Shown here: positions 32,062-43,108 of the stretch, piece by piece
How positions within the stretch are numbered: the stretch's first letter is position 1
Layout: each line of letters opens with the position of its first letter
From: Hyposmocoma kahamanoa
Taxonomy: Eukaryota; Arthropoda; Insecta; Lepidoptera; Cosmopterigidae
Reading direction: 5' to 3'
Assembly: GCF_003589595.1 (NCBI RefSeq)
Contig: NW_020653726.1
Coordinates: forward strand, 16,417,486-16,481,485
DNA length: 64,000 bases
Notes under the pieces: model-generated
The model's input: the letters and a program-made list of their open reading frames with translations, nothing else
What the model was told of the DNA's origin: nothing
Database searches by the model: none
Made by a program: the position numbers and the translations under genes

Positions 32062-34159
32062 GGGGGTCAGATATCTTAGGGCATTGACTGTACCTTACCT
32101 TTAATTGGATATGATTATGTCGATTTAAACGAGTGTTTACCTGCAAAAAAGAAGGATACGTATTAAATTTATGCTTCAAAAGTGACACTATGATGACTGT
32201 GTCATCGAATTAATATTTGTCACTGAATTCAAATATATCTTCATTTCATGTATAAATAAATTACACTTGGTATGGTCACATTGATTATACTCTACTATTT
32301 ATTCATAAGGCAGATTCCCCCAAGAAGAACGAGTTACAAACTCTAGGGGTTTCTCTTTTTACGTAAAATATTTACAATATTTATTTTAAATAGATTTTTG
32401 CCACCTAAGTACGTAGAAACTGTATAATAACCAGTGATCAGAATTGAGGGAATTAATTTAGATAAACTAAAGAATAACATGGACATTCCCAGCTGCAAAT
32501 ACTGGGACTTCTCGGAACTGATTATATTTTAATAATAAATGCGTATTATTTATTGAAATTTAAGTAAATAAAATATGTTAAATTAATTACGTCTTCAATT
32601 GTATAAAGTTTTTACTAATTGCAAGTGGTATTCACCTGTAACTGTATTAGTAACTGTAGGTATTCCTAGCTTACTTTATTAAGATTGTAATAATGTAATC
32701 AAATGTTGGTAAATCTTAAATAAATACATTATTATTTCCTATTACGCATTTGCCACAAATTATAGTTTAAAAAAATAATATTAGTTTTTATAGGTACGTA
32801 CGTATTTAAATACTTTAGTCTTTTAAACAATTAACATGAGGCAACCTATATTTTGAAATGTTTATTAAATAAACAGAAAAAAAAAAGAAATTTTATACGT
32901 ATTGATGATAAAATGGGTATGTCCATACTAAGACAATGTTCATACTTCAGGTCAATTAACTGCCTTAATTCCGATTGCTGATAATAACTTTTAGGATAAA
33001 GATTTCGTTTCATTATAGTTTTGTAAATGGTAAATTTTGAATACCAACCGGAATCTTATTGTAGAAGTGTATACATTGCCCCTTTATTGAATTTGTTAAG
33101 TTTATTTCTCTTCCACGTATTAATTTACGTCATCATCGTTACTTTTTTATGGAATTCCATTGTAATCCCTCTTTATATCCGTACATAACCCATCATGGGT
33201 AGTATGATAAATTGACTAGGTACCTATAATATAAACTAACCGATACGTTCAGTATTAGTACATTATTGCAGAGGCCAGGAAGTAAGGATTTGCTAAGGAT
33301 TTGTTAAGGGATTGCTGGACAAGTATGAGTTATATATAATCCTCGTTCCCGCCGAGACATGTGTAATATTTGATTCAAACAATGTGAGGAACTAATAAAA
33401 GGCTAAAGAAAGGGAGATGTATAATAGACAAAGTAAAAAAATATTAATTATTATTAAAAGTAATATTTGACGTGTTAAGACAATAGCTTAAAGAGTATTT
33501 TATTGTTTTTCCAGGCTCATTAATAGTATCTGCTGAACTTCTAATGATGGGTTTGAATGTGTATCTATTACTATATTTTCGTTATCATTCTTTTCACTAG
33601 CACTCTTTTCGCGACCATAATACAAAAAAAGACGAAAAAACAAAAGAATACCAAAACAATTTACTTTAAATTATGTTACCGCGATTTTCTAAGTAAGCGG
33701 TACAAATAGGTATTTTTAATTCTGGCTTGAACTTTCTAACCATGAACACTGGGCACAACTAGTCACGAAAATTCGATCGCAATAATTTTTATCAATTAGG
33801 GAGTGTTTCTGTTGGTGATTTTATTGTTGACGCAACAACAACTAATACTTATTTGGAACAACAACTTCAGTACAAAAACATAAAATTTAGTACAAAAATA
33901 ATATCAAATTCGCAAATTGACATTCATATAAAATGTCCGTCGCCAGTAAGAAATTTGTTTAGGAATACAAAATTGTTATTTGCGGAAAAGAAAATTATTT
34001 TCGTGCTATTGTTGTTTCTTAACATGAGTTTTGTAACCGGCTGAATAATGAATGTGCGAAACAATCGCACATGGTCTTAATTACTGAACGAAAGAATGAA
34101 TGATATTTATTTGCCTAAAATACGGTTTACAAAACGGCCCAATGGTTTGGTGTTCGACG
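32062..34159. other. AT-rich; split CR1-like LINE end
   Basis: Positions 32,395-32,440 (TTTTTGCCACCTAAGTACGTAG) and 32,990-33,085 (GGTAAATTTTGAATACCAAC and GTGTATACATTGCCC) match adjoining parts of the LINE 3' end at 26,750-26,890, in the same orientation. About 545 bp separates them here, which suggests an insertion I cannot identify. Nothing else is recognised up to 34,159. The 63-codon frame at 33,853-34,044 has no domain. Confidence 0.45.
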
Positions 34160-34342
34160 TTTTTTTCATAATACCAAGTGACGAGACGACCAAGTCGTGC
34201 ACATGGTGGTAAGCGACACGCTTATTCATTAACAGTTGCAATGCCACTCAGAGCTTTAAGTCGCAAAAATCTTAGGGGCACTGCCACTGCGCTCGTCACC
34301 AGTTGACAAGTCTCATGTGTCTGTAATTTCACCAGCCCCCTT
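34160..34342 (-). mobile_element. Family A, partial
   Basis: T-run, ACCAAGTGACGAGACGACCA, GGTGGTAAGCGACACGC, GAGCTTTAAGTCGCAAAAAT, ending CACCAGCCCCCTTA. The distal 120 bp is absent. Confidence 0.7.
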
Positions 34343-34479
34343 AGTGCGTTTGCGTAGTGAATCCGACACTAGTCTTGTTTAATGGATTTGTAACACACGA
34401 CGACTTATAGCAGTTATGAAAACAAAACAATGCAAACTCGATGCAGTAGCAATGCATTCGGTAACTACACACCCGCGCG

Positions 34480-34650
34480 GTTTTAAGCAGTGATGCAAAC
34501 GCGGTGCAAGCGTACACTTGGGATTTAGAGGCGATTGCAATCGCGTGTTTGTATCGATGCAGTCGCCTACAAATCGCAAGTGTAGCGATGCAATCGCGCG
34601 TTTCACGAACGCAACGTGTGCAATCGCGCGTTTCACCGTGTGTTGCAAAA
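34480..34650. repeat. Foldback element U, CAATCGC-rich
   Basis: TACACTTGGGATTTAGAGGC (34,513) pairs with GCCTACAAATCGCAAGTGTA ending near 34,583. The pairing weakens outwards through AAACGCG. The loop holds the perfect 14-bp palindrome GCGATTGCAATCGC (34,531-34,544). TGCAATCGCGCGTTTCAC occurs at 34,589 and again at 34,619. The 138-codon reverse frame across 34,379-34,795 is a translation of this repeat and SINE G. Confidence 0.6.
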
Positions 34651-34714
34651 TTGTTGGTGCAATCTTTGTACTTAGTAGACTAAGATAGAAATAAATTACG
34701 TTATGATTCACGCT

Positions 34715-34812
34715 CATAAATTCCGAAAAACTCAGAGGTGTAAGCCCGGATTCGAACCCAGGACACTTTGCTGGAGAGGCGGTAGGTCGAACCATTAGGC
34801 TACCATGGCTTC
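34715..34812 (-). mobile_element. tRNA-derived SINE G fragment
   Basis: The minus strand reads CATGGTAGCCTAATGGTTCG (A-box region) and CTGGGTTCGAATCCGGGC (strong B-box), followed by a CACCTCTGAGTTTTTCGGAA body. It lacks a folded tRNA acceptor pairing and shares its body with 57,941-58,183, so it is a SINE and not a tRNA gene. Confidence 0.65.
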
Positions 34813-35162
34813 CGACTTAACTTCAAAAATAACAATTTGTTTACTGCAATCACAATTTTTTTTCCGTGTACTTTAGTCTCAAGTGTAGTTCCCGATATAC
34901 CTCAGTGAGTTGTGTGTCGGAAATAAAGTGAGTGACAATGGTAACGCCGCAAGATGTTGAGATGAGGGTGGGCGTCGACAACGAATGAGGGTAGACAGAT
35001 AAGTCTGTCCTTGAAGCTGTCAGCTGCCTCTTGCCAGCCAACCCGTCACCAAGCATGTAACAACATGAAAGAAGGCTAGATTGTACAGAGTTAAGAAACC
35101 TGTAATTTTAATTTTTATTTATTCATTTAATATTGTTCAATTTCACTTCATCCAGTAAATAA

Positions 35163-35405
35163 TCTAAACTATATAACATAATAAATGCGAAAATAACTCT
35201 GTCTGCTACGTTTTCAAGTCGCTGAATCAATATTGATGAATTTTCGTATCGTGATTGATGGAACCTAGAAAAAGGACATAGGCTACGCTTTGTCGCAAAA
35301 ATAAATCTTAAACGGGGTGAAATAGGTGAGGAAAACCAATAAAACTATGAAAATTAGCATTCGTAGTACTAATTTTATGTAGACGAAGTCGCGGGCACCA
35401 GCTAG
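35163..35405 (+). mobile_element. Non-autonomous Helitron (Lepidoptera type)
   Basis: Begins TCTAAACTATATAACATAAT just after an A (35,162) and ends GACGAAGTCGCGGGCACC then AGCTAG just before a T (35,406). TC start, CTAG end and insertion between A and T are the Helitron rules. The interior TAAATGCGAAAATAACTCTG and AGAAAAAGGACATAGGCTAC is the phrase I recognise from a very common non-autonomous Helitron group of butterflies and moths. No Rep/helicase is encoded, and no TSD is expected. Confidence 0.8.
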
Positions 35406-35510
35406 TATTTCAATATGGCAAGATTTGAATCGCATTTTCCAGGAATGATATTCCTTTTATGCGTCTGTTTCCGAACACTTACGACCAAGGTGTAATTGAA
35501 TAGGCATTTT

Positions 35511-35773
35511 AATAGCAGTAAAACTTTTCTTCTTGTGAAAGAGTTTGTTCAGGGAAATACTGTCACCATACCTATTTCTGCTGCCAAGCAATAATGTATT
35601 TTTGCATTAGGTACTGTGTTTCGGATTTTAAGGGTAAGTAAGGGTGCTGGTAAAATAACAGGCACATGGGACTTGTCAACTTATGTATCAAGGTGATGGT
35701 GATGCATATCGTGTCGCTTTCTACCAGACGCACGACTTGTTCGACCCGTCACATGATTATCACATAAAAAAAA
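35511..35773 (+). mobile_element. Family A, near full length with poly(A)
   Basis: AATAGCAGTAAAACTTTTC, ACCATACCTATTTCTGCTGC, GGCACATGGGACTTGTCAAC, CAGACGCACGACTTGTTCG and an eight-base A-run at 35,766. A short internal deletion removes the TTTAAAGCTCTG block. Confidence 0.72.
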
Positions 35774-37894
35774 GGCATTTTCCAGGTGAACTCTACGTAT
35801 AACAGATATATCACTCTCATACAAAATCGAAAAAACCTACGCTATAATAGCCTACTAAATCTGACTAATGACACCAGGCGCTCATTACGAGGAAAAAGCA
35901 ACCTAAGCACGCGCTCGGAGAGGTGAAAATAACGTTGCCCGCCGTGTGCAGTCGTGCGGAGCCGAATGCTCATAAATGAAAGACTTGTATGAGCGCTTGT
36001 GCCGATGTTGGTGCATTTATCGCGTAACCTTGAGCGAGTGACGGAACCCTGATAGTGGTTCAGGGCAACTGGGCACATTCAATGAAAAAAATAAAATAAT
36101 GGCTGGTGAATCGGATGTGTCACACTTTGTGGTCCGCGCGTTGACATCAAATATGATTAACCAATCAGGAAAATTTGTTTTTGCGCCTTCCAACGACAGG
36201 GATATTGGAGTTTTTCAACGAGTACATAGTGTGCGGAGAAAGTAAGGGTAGTTGTGGAAAAAGAGATTAAACTTTCGTAACAATCACTTACAACGGGTTT
36301 CCTTTCTATCCCTTGGCGTCCGATAAAGCGTTTATTTATAATGCGAGTGGTAATCCTCCTGCTTTTGAACTAGAGACTGTAGTATGAGTACGAAATAAAT
36401 TAACTACCCAGACCATTTAAATTTGTTCTACCTCATTTCATCATTCACACAGTATATTTTTGTTTCGTTCTGTACGTTTATCTATGACAAGTATCTGTCG
36501 TACAGATGAGCATGACGTGTGAAATCTTAATGCAAACTTTATAAAGATTGATGTTATTTTCACCAGAGAGAGAAGGACAGTAAAATTTAACGGCTAACTA
36601 AATGTATAGAAAATAGCTTTTAATCACTAACACATGGTAGCCATTCAAGTTTTCTTTGATATGATGCATTTTGAAACTTCAAATAAAAGAAATAAAAGTG
36701 AAAATTGTGTGTGCCGAGAAACTGGCGTACGTGGAGGTATTAATAGGGTATTTGTTTTTGCAAACAAAGTAACGTTTCGGGCCCTTTACAGATCACGGTT
36801 GACATATATATATAATAGGATATTTGCTAAATTATTTTCAATAGTTCATTCAACTCAGATGAACACACCGAAAATGAAGCCGAAATTCGTTTTTCGATGT
36901 CTCAACTGACATCAGAGATATTAATGGTGAAAATCAGGGGTTGGGGATGCTTCGTCATTTTTTAGCAAAACCATCATTAGGAAAATAAGATGTAGCTACC
37001 GAAGATTCTCCTTTCATGCCTTCAACAACAAAATTACGAAATTCGGGACAGAGAAAAAAATGATTTAAAAAAATTACATACAAATCTGTGCCTCTACTAT
37101 GAGATTACAGTGAAAATTATCGCTAGCCACCGCGTGACTTACTTCACGGTTTTGTAAAAAATGTACAGCGGGTATCGGTCACATGGAAAAGTAACATTTT
37201 GCATGCAAATATTTGACCTTCTCGCTAGCAACAACTGTCACTGAAAACTCATGGTAGCGGTACTGATCGAAAACAGAATCTAATCGTTATTGGAAAAGAA
37301 ACTGTTTTTTTTTTCAATATAAATTGCATATATTTGTTTTTTCAAATAAACAAATGTTCCAGGCTCTTTACAGATACCATTTTCAGTCAGCCATTACCGT
37401 GGAATTTGTTTGAAAAAAATCGCTCAAGTCGATTTATTATTACTCAAATTGATTATTTTCTCTGTCTAATTATTATTTCTGTAAAATTTGATTTATTTAT
37501 TGTCCAATTGTCTACAATTACTAAAATTTTGATTCCTTTATCTATGTAAAATATATTTAAATTATCGTGTTCCAAATTATGACGGGCCATGTAATTAGCA
37601 TAGTCCTCAGCTCCTCATGCTGGGTCGTGGACCCTTTTTACGTGCTTTTTTTGACTGGAATTGATTTTTATTGATTTTTTCGTTTGTTAAATGTTTGAAA
37701 TTTGTGTATTTTGCATGTCCACAAAGTCGTTTTCTTATTTTACTTTTATTTCGCATTCATAAGTGTCAGGACTACCTTAGCAGCAATTTTTATTTACAAG
37801 CAACCTTTGGGTAAAAGGGAAATAAAAATTATTACTTTACTTCACTATGTAACAAATTTTCAAAAACGTTCTTGTTTCTAGCGGTCTCGTCTCG
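35774..37894. other. Unassigned; family J pieces at 36,750 and 37,320
   Basis: AACGTTTCGGGCCCTTTACA at 36,769-36,788 and TTGTTTTTTCAAATAAACAA near 37,334 are J fragments. The reverse 78-codon frame at 35,842-36,078 and plus frames at 36,634-36,909 and 37,334-37,549 are unrecognised and partly composed of J. Confidence 0.4.
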
Positions 37895-38065
37895 GTCTCC
37901 GCCCGACGTCCGTCCGAAACATAGACACTGTCAAAGAAGTAAGACACGACCAAATTAAAAGATGCATGATGCGAATGAAGCTTCATACTTGACATTATCT
38001 CTTAATTTTGGGCGAGTATTACTTATTTGACAGGAATTGTTGCGGACGGACGTTGGACGGAGAAC
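37895..38065. mobile_element. MITE family N, best copy
   Basis: The left end is TCTCCGCCCGACGTCCGTCC and the right end, reverse-complemented, is TTCTCCGTCCAACGTCCGTC. Pairing continues inward and the centre ATGCGAATGAAGCTTCATAC is near-palindromic. At 171 bp with no coding capacity, it is the least decayed of the three copies. Confidence 0.72.
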
Positions 38066-38901
38066 GAAAGTAAAGTGCATGGTTAAACAGTATTGATTTC
38101 TATAAATTATATTCTATAAATTTAACTTTTCGTTGTCCTGACGACAAAGGCAAAGTTTTTGCAGGGAAATAAAGTTTGTATGTTAGAACGAATTATAGAT
38201 GGAGGTCCATAGTCTTTGCCTACCCTGGTGGGAGACAGGCGTGATGAAATGTATATATGTAACTAAAAAATTACAAAATTATGTTGATATTCCGAAACAA
38301 AAATCGTGTTACTTTTAATTTTGTTTTTTTTTCTCAACTATTGCGTATCGCAAACAGAAGGTACACATATCTTTTCTTTCGCCAAGGTCACATGCAGATA
38401 ATGGATACCCATAACATAATAAATAATATTATCCTTACTTCGAAGTTTCTCTAGAAATGGTCCAAACTAGTTTGGAAAGTCAGCTTGTACCAGGCACGAA
38501 CTGATCTTCCATACATTCTAGTATTTAATAACAATTCTCATTGCCAGCGCGATTGAGTTTACTATCCAATGATGCAAGTAGAATTTATAACATGTGGTTT
38601 AATTTCAGGAAAATTGTATCCTATGGTTGCGTTCTTGAGTTGAAAGTTGAATAGCAGTTTTCGGTGTATAAGGTAAGGAGTTAGGAAGGTGTATAGGGCT
38701 TTATACAAGGATCTAGATAATAAGGAAAACTCGTTACGGATCACAAGTTATAGGATATTGGCATTTAATATTGTAACGTATGTTAGAAATTATGTAACGT
38801 TGGAATTTCTATGCAATTCTTACATTATATCACATCGTTGCTTAATATCACGTTAGATTTTGACAAAGCGTTTAATACTCTGTCATATAAATAGTTATTA
38901 C
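38066..38901. other. No recognised feature
   Basis: AT-rich. The 60-codon reverse frame at 38,562-38,744 has no domain. Confidence 0.4.
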
Positions 38902-39133
38902 TTTTTTTTATATCAAGCGACCTTACCATGACAGTTGCACTGCCACTCAAAGTTTTAGATCGTAAAGATCTAACGCAGTCGCAGCGCCCGTCACCCTGAG
39001 AAATGACGTTGACAAGTCCCAAGTACCTATATTTTCAATGCTCATTGCTCACATTACTGCTTGGTGGCAGAAACAGACAAAGAGTCAGTACTTTCCTGGA
39101 TAAACTCTTTCACAAAGAGCTCTTCTACTGCAA
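38902..39133 (-). mobile_element. Family A copy with deletions
   Basis: T-run, CATGACAGTTGCACTGCCAC, AGATCGTAAAGATC, CATTACTGCTTGGTGGCAG and TTTCCTGGATAAACTCTTTC match. The GACGGGACGAACAAG block is lost. Confidence 0.68.
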
Positions 39134-39183
39134 ATAAACAATATGTATTGTCAATGATGTGCCAAACAACCACACCAATTACC

Positions 39184-39326
39184 TGATCTCAAATTAGAGA
39201 ATCCTGTACTATGGATACCAGAGTAATAAATTTGACACCGGGGCACATAGACCGGAACGCTAATTGCCGAGAATTGAACCCGAAACCTTCTCATCTAGAG
39301 CTCGCATTGCTAGAATCTGGTTGCCG
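39184..39326 (-). mobile_element. tRNA-like SINE H
   Basis: The minus strand reads a GGCAACCAGATTCTAGCAAT head and GGGTTCAATTCTCGG (B-box-like), then the TGGTATCCATAGTACAGGAT body. Related pieces are at 15,000 and 60,361. Confidence 0.55.
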
Positions 39327-39535
39327 AGGTCGTTCGAAATTATACTCCACATTGGCTTAGATCGACAGAGTGGTCTAAGAACCGTACCCTGACGTACTCC
39401 GTACGATTGGTTCGTACTCCGAGCAGACTTTCAATGTATAATATTTCTAGATGTTGGAGTTTTTTATAAAATAACAAGGATATTTAAGAGTAAAGTAGAG
39501 AATATATAGTCATTCTTTGGTAGCACCCCTTTTGT

Positions 39536-39697
39536 TTGGGATGTACGAAAGGAGCCTTCCTGCACGACATACCATTCCTTTCCGTACAGCTGGCGCACAG
39601 TGACGCGCCGGCGAGTACTTTACGCTGATTGAGAAATACTTTCACCTCGATGGCAAGTACTATAGCGTATACCATCAGTACAATAAGAAGAAGAAAA
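39536..39697 (+). repeat. Repeat Q, second copy
   Basis: GCTGGCGCACAGTGACGCGC, AGTACTTTACGCTGATTG and the tail AATAAGAAGAAGAAAA parallel 18,231-18,366. The 92-codon reverse and 60-codon forward frames at 39,484-39,811 overlap each other and are not supported. Confidence 0.5.
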
Positions 39698-39811
39698 CCT
39701 CCTCTGCAGGTTGCCTCTTGCCTGCAAGCAATGACCACTAACAAACCAGCATATTCTGACATTCTTACATCACAGTTCTGTACAGTAATTGTAAGATTTA
39801 ATGTTCAATAA

Positions 39812-40239
39812 AAAATAATTCATTCCTCCATTAATGATAACAATGGACAGTTTAATAACGATTTATTTTACAGTTTTTTTTAATTACCCTTCCACGCTTT
39901 TCTGGTATGTCATCATACGCACTACATAAATGTTAAGATTAAAGAGGTGTACAAACTTGTAAAAAAATCGCGTCACGTCCGTGATTGAGCAATTTACAAG
40001 CGACCAGGCGTATCTTTACGTTACCTAGTACACTTTAAAAGCACATTCATTTTGTACGACCACTACATAAATTTGTAAGTAGAGTAAGTACTTGCGAATA
40101 ACGTAATTAACATTACGTAACGGAAACTAACAAAATGATACAAGAAGTAAAAGCTCCGAATTACCTCTTGACGTCATGTACATAAATTGAAGTTTAACCG
40201 GATGTTGAGATTGTGGTAGTGTGGTCTATTACGCTTGCC
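39812..40239. other. No recognised feature
   Basis: AT-rich spacer with scattered GTACG words; no gene. Confidence 0.4.
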
Positions 40240-40259
40240 GCATGCGGCGCGCCGCATGC
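40240..40259. repeat. 20-bp perfect GC palindrome
   Basis: GCATGCGGCGCGCCGCATGC equals its reverse complement. It contains an AscI-like GGCGCGCC centre, very GC-rich for this window. Its right half runs into the LINE scrap. Confidence 0.6.
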
Positions 40260-40470
40260 TTCGTATCAGCCAGATGCAGAAAGCCAGGACTGAGACAGTA
40301 CTCCAGCGCATTAACACCTTACGCCAACTGGTGCGGACTATCAAGAAGCACAAAATCGCATATCTCGATCACGGCTTCGACACGATAGATACCGACTACT
40401 TTAACTTGTAATGATGAGAAAGGTGAAGGCAAGAGACACGCTGGAAGACGTTAAAAGTCAGGGTTACGCA
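40250..40470 (+). pseudogene. LINE C-terminal scrap (RRMLRIS type)
   Basis: The plus frame reads RRMLRISQMQKARTETVLQR then TLRQLVRTIKKHKIAYLDH, and after a frameshift VMMRKVEGKR and DTLEDVK. This is the block following EMWC.RRML in the same LINE family as 17,228-17,465, which carries the KHKIAYL and MMRKVEGK words too. No RT core is present. Confidence 0.65.
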
Positions 40471-40893
40471 ATATAAACAAATGTTTCATTTGACCATGGA
40501 TAGAGTTTTGTTTTATTTTTCAAGTTTAACATATTGATAGGCATAGGGTAGAGGCACTTTAAGAAGAAGAAGAATACGCATGAATTAATTTTTATTTCGT
40601 GGACCTAAAACCTCTCCTTGTAGGACACATAGCTAGCCGAGAAATATTCATAGGTAGGTGTTGTGCCTGAAGGCCATAAACTGATTGTTATTTTATGGAC
40701 CTGAACCCTCTCCCTGGGGAACCCAACTGTGAAATGTACATGGGTTGTACTTACATATTCCATGGTTTTCATTCCATATAGAAGATTAATGTAAAGATAA
40801 GTGGTTTATTGCACAATGTAGCTATTATTTTTTATTTACTGAGCTAATAAATTTTTTTTATTATATGCAATTGGTCAACTTTATTTACGTTTT

Positions 40894-40957
40894 AATGATA
40901 TTAATATCATTGGTTTAACTTTAGTGTCATTCGTTTAACTTTAGTGTCATTTGGTTT
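40894..40957. repeat. 18-bp palindrome joined to a 20-mer tandem repeat
   Basis: AATGATATTAATATCATT (40,894-40,911) is perfectly palindromic. TCATTGGTTTAACTTTAGTG (40,907), TCATTCGTTTAACTTTAGTG (40,927) and a partial TCATTTGGTTT (40,947) follow head-to-tail. Confidence 0.65.
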
Positions 40958-41065
40958 GACGGTGTCGGTGGTTCAACGGTTTGCATTGTGGGCATTGGAT
41001 GAGGGGATGCCAGGTTCTGGTTTGGGGCCTCTGATACTCATAATACAGGGAGTTCCCTAATTAAT
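40958..41065 (+). mobile_element. SINE E, degenerate
   Basis: GGTGGTTCAACGGTTTGCAT corresponds to the tRNA-like head; CCAGGTTCTGGTTTGGGGCC to a decayed B-box; and AGGGAGTTCCCTAATT to the distal body (TTTCCCTAATGCGGG in the best copy). Confidence 0.45.
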
Positions 41066-41414
41066 AACATTGTTGTTATTAATTATTCCGCCGTAATAAT
41101 GTAAAGTGTATTTAGTATTTTAATTAAAAATCCAAAATAAATTGACTTAATAAATAAATTAATTAACGCTTGGCCACAATCTCACCTAATGTTAAGCGAC
41201 GAGGTGACCGACGATGGTACTCCTTTGCCTAAAAAATGCCTATTCATTCTAGCCTTGAACAGCCCGAACTTTTCGGAAAACAGATATTCTATAGATAGAT
41301 AGATATATAGACAGGTAGAGTATTCCTTTGCCGTATGCATCAGAAATAGCGATGCGCGATTTTAAATGATACTAATAGTAATCAATCGAATGGGCAAATC
41401 CTCCATCTAAGTCC
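41066..41414. other. AT-rich; small GATA tract
   Basis: ATAGATAGATAGATATATAG lies at 41,292-41,311. No gene. Confidence 0.4.
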
Positions 41415-41920
41415 TTAGTTCCCAAAGTCCGTGGATCCTTGAGGGTTCAGGTGGACCCTTAGGGGTCCACGGGAGTCTCGGCCGGGGTCTACGTTGGCGT
41501 GACAAAAAATGGCGGTTCACAATTCGTAAGCGGGAGTCCACGAAAATTTATCTGCTTTCGATGGTGAAAAACTAAAATGTTGGCTTGACTTCACCTATCA
41601 ATACAGCAGATAATATTTTAAGAAGCTCAGCGACTGTGTTACTTGTAAAAACTTGCATATTCCATATTCAGTACAACGTGTCTTTACTTTTTGACATCCA
41701 CTCACAGCACAATCAAATAAATGTTCACTTTTTTTTTCGAAAACGATTAATTTGTGGTTGGAACTCAGCAACTTGCGTGGCAAATTTCCATAGTTAGATC
41801 TAATCTTCACAACTTTTGTCGAGTTTTGGGAATATAGTAGAAATGTAGGTGCAGGGGGTCCCCCGGAACCGGCTAAATTTTGAAAGTGGTCTATGAGAAA
41901 AAATAGTCCTCACCTCTGGT
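41415..41920. mobile_element. hAT-like non-autonomous element O, weak
   Basis: The left end TTAGTTCCCAAAGTCCGTGG and the right part AAGTGGTCTATGAGAAAAAA resemble the GGTTCCCAAA...AAGTGGTC.A.GAGA pattern of hAT-type MITEs. A hairpin GTGGACC/GGTCCAC lies at 41,451-41,471. A 3' fragment with the same AAGTGGTCTACGAGATAATA is at 58,786-58,843. The ends are not clean, and the frames at 41,585-41,810 mirror each other. Confidence 0.4.
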
Positions 41921-42936
41921 GTCTCGAAACGTCTGGTCTAAATCGAATCCAACTGCAATCATCATGCAGCACTTGAGTCGAATTATTACCGTAACCGAAT
42001 GCCCCTGCCATTTTGGTCGGGTGTACGAGTCGCATCGTCTACGTGTCGAATGTTATTAGTATTCAAATAATTCCACCACATGCGACTCGTTAATATGTCG
42101 GAACTACTCGGAAGTACTTGAAACTTCACCATATCAAAATATCCTTGTCCCCGTCACATTTACGGTATCTACCATATGTCAGGGAGGTCCAGGTGATCGT
42201 TGTACGACCATAAATGGTTGGAATCTATGGATTAGCAATGAATGATCATTCGAATACGAAAATTAGTAGATTATTAATTTGTGATTCGAATGGCAGAATT
42301 AGCAGTTACTAACGAGTCGAATATCAGAATTATTCGTAGTCGCACATCGCTAATCAAAAAGGAGAAAGCAAAGCGCTTAGTGCGAATGGGTGGTATATCA
42401 ACGACATTGGGATGGAATGTTCCGGAACTTCTAGTCAACCGAAGGAGTATGGTGAGTATGGAACTAAATTGAAAAGTTCCTTCAAACTGATACTAACGTA
42501 ACCTCTCGGAACATTTTAAACTAAATAAGGGTATGGGTGTATTCCAACTGGTTACACAGAGTGACTACCCGTAAAGTCTGGGAATAAGATCCATTACTTA
42601 TCAAAGCTGAGCGGAAGAGTAATCACAGCTCTTTCCTTAAATCGCAAATACTATTGGTTCCCAAAACGTACTCTTCTTAGCTTTGCAAATAATGTTCATT
42701 ACGTTTGTGTCAGAAAGTCTCTCGTATCGTTTATAATACCAATCCAAATCTGGGGTCTTCCTGCGTATGAATGTTGGGTGGTAGATAAAAGGTACCTTTT
42801 ATTTTCTTTACGACGTTGTTTATAATGCTGTTAGGCTGATTTAGCACAAAGACGGTATTACATTTTTAATGTAACCTTCTTAAATCTTACTGTTTCAGTG
42901 AACATTCTTTGGGAAGATAATACTTTCGGCTTTTGT
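41921..42936. other. Unrecognised; 63-codon frame at 42,281-42,472
   Basis: The frame starts MIRMAELAVTNESNIRIIRS and has no domain. No repeat partners are visible. Confidence 0.35.
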
Positions 42937-43046
42937 ATTTTTTGTTACGGTTCCAAGTGATGAGATGTACAAGTCGTGCGCCTGCTGGTAAGCGACACGC
43001 CTGTACGCAGTTGCAGTGTCACTTAGAGCTTTAAATCGCACAGATT
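42937..43046 (-). mobile_element. Family A, truncated
   Basis: CCAAGTGATGAGATGTACAA, GTCGTGCGCCTGCTGGTAAG and GAGCTTTAAATCGCACAGAT: only the poly(A)-proximal third. Confidence 0.68.
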
Positions 43047-43108
43047 TAAAGCTTCTGTGTTTTATTACATTAATTTTAAATATAATTTCTTTATCTCTAA
43101 TTCCTTAG

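Noticed and set aside
34379..34795. 138-codon reverse frame, one of the longest in the window
   Set aside because: It runs through foldback U and SINE G; composition follows the repeat and no domain is present.
34715..34812. tRNA-like segments with good B boxes (also 5898-5976, 9427-9500, 57,941-58,010, 62,019-62,095)
   Set aside because: They sit inside repeated bodies and lack a complete paired acceptor stem, so they are SINE promoters, not tRNA genes.
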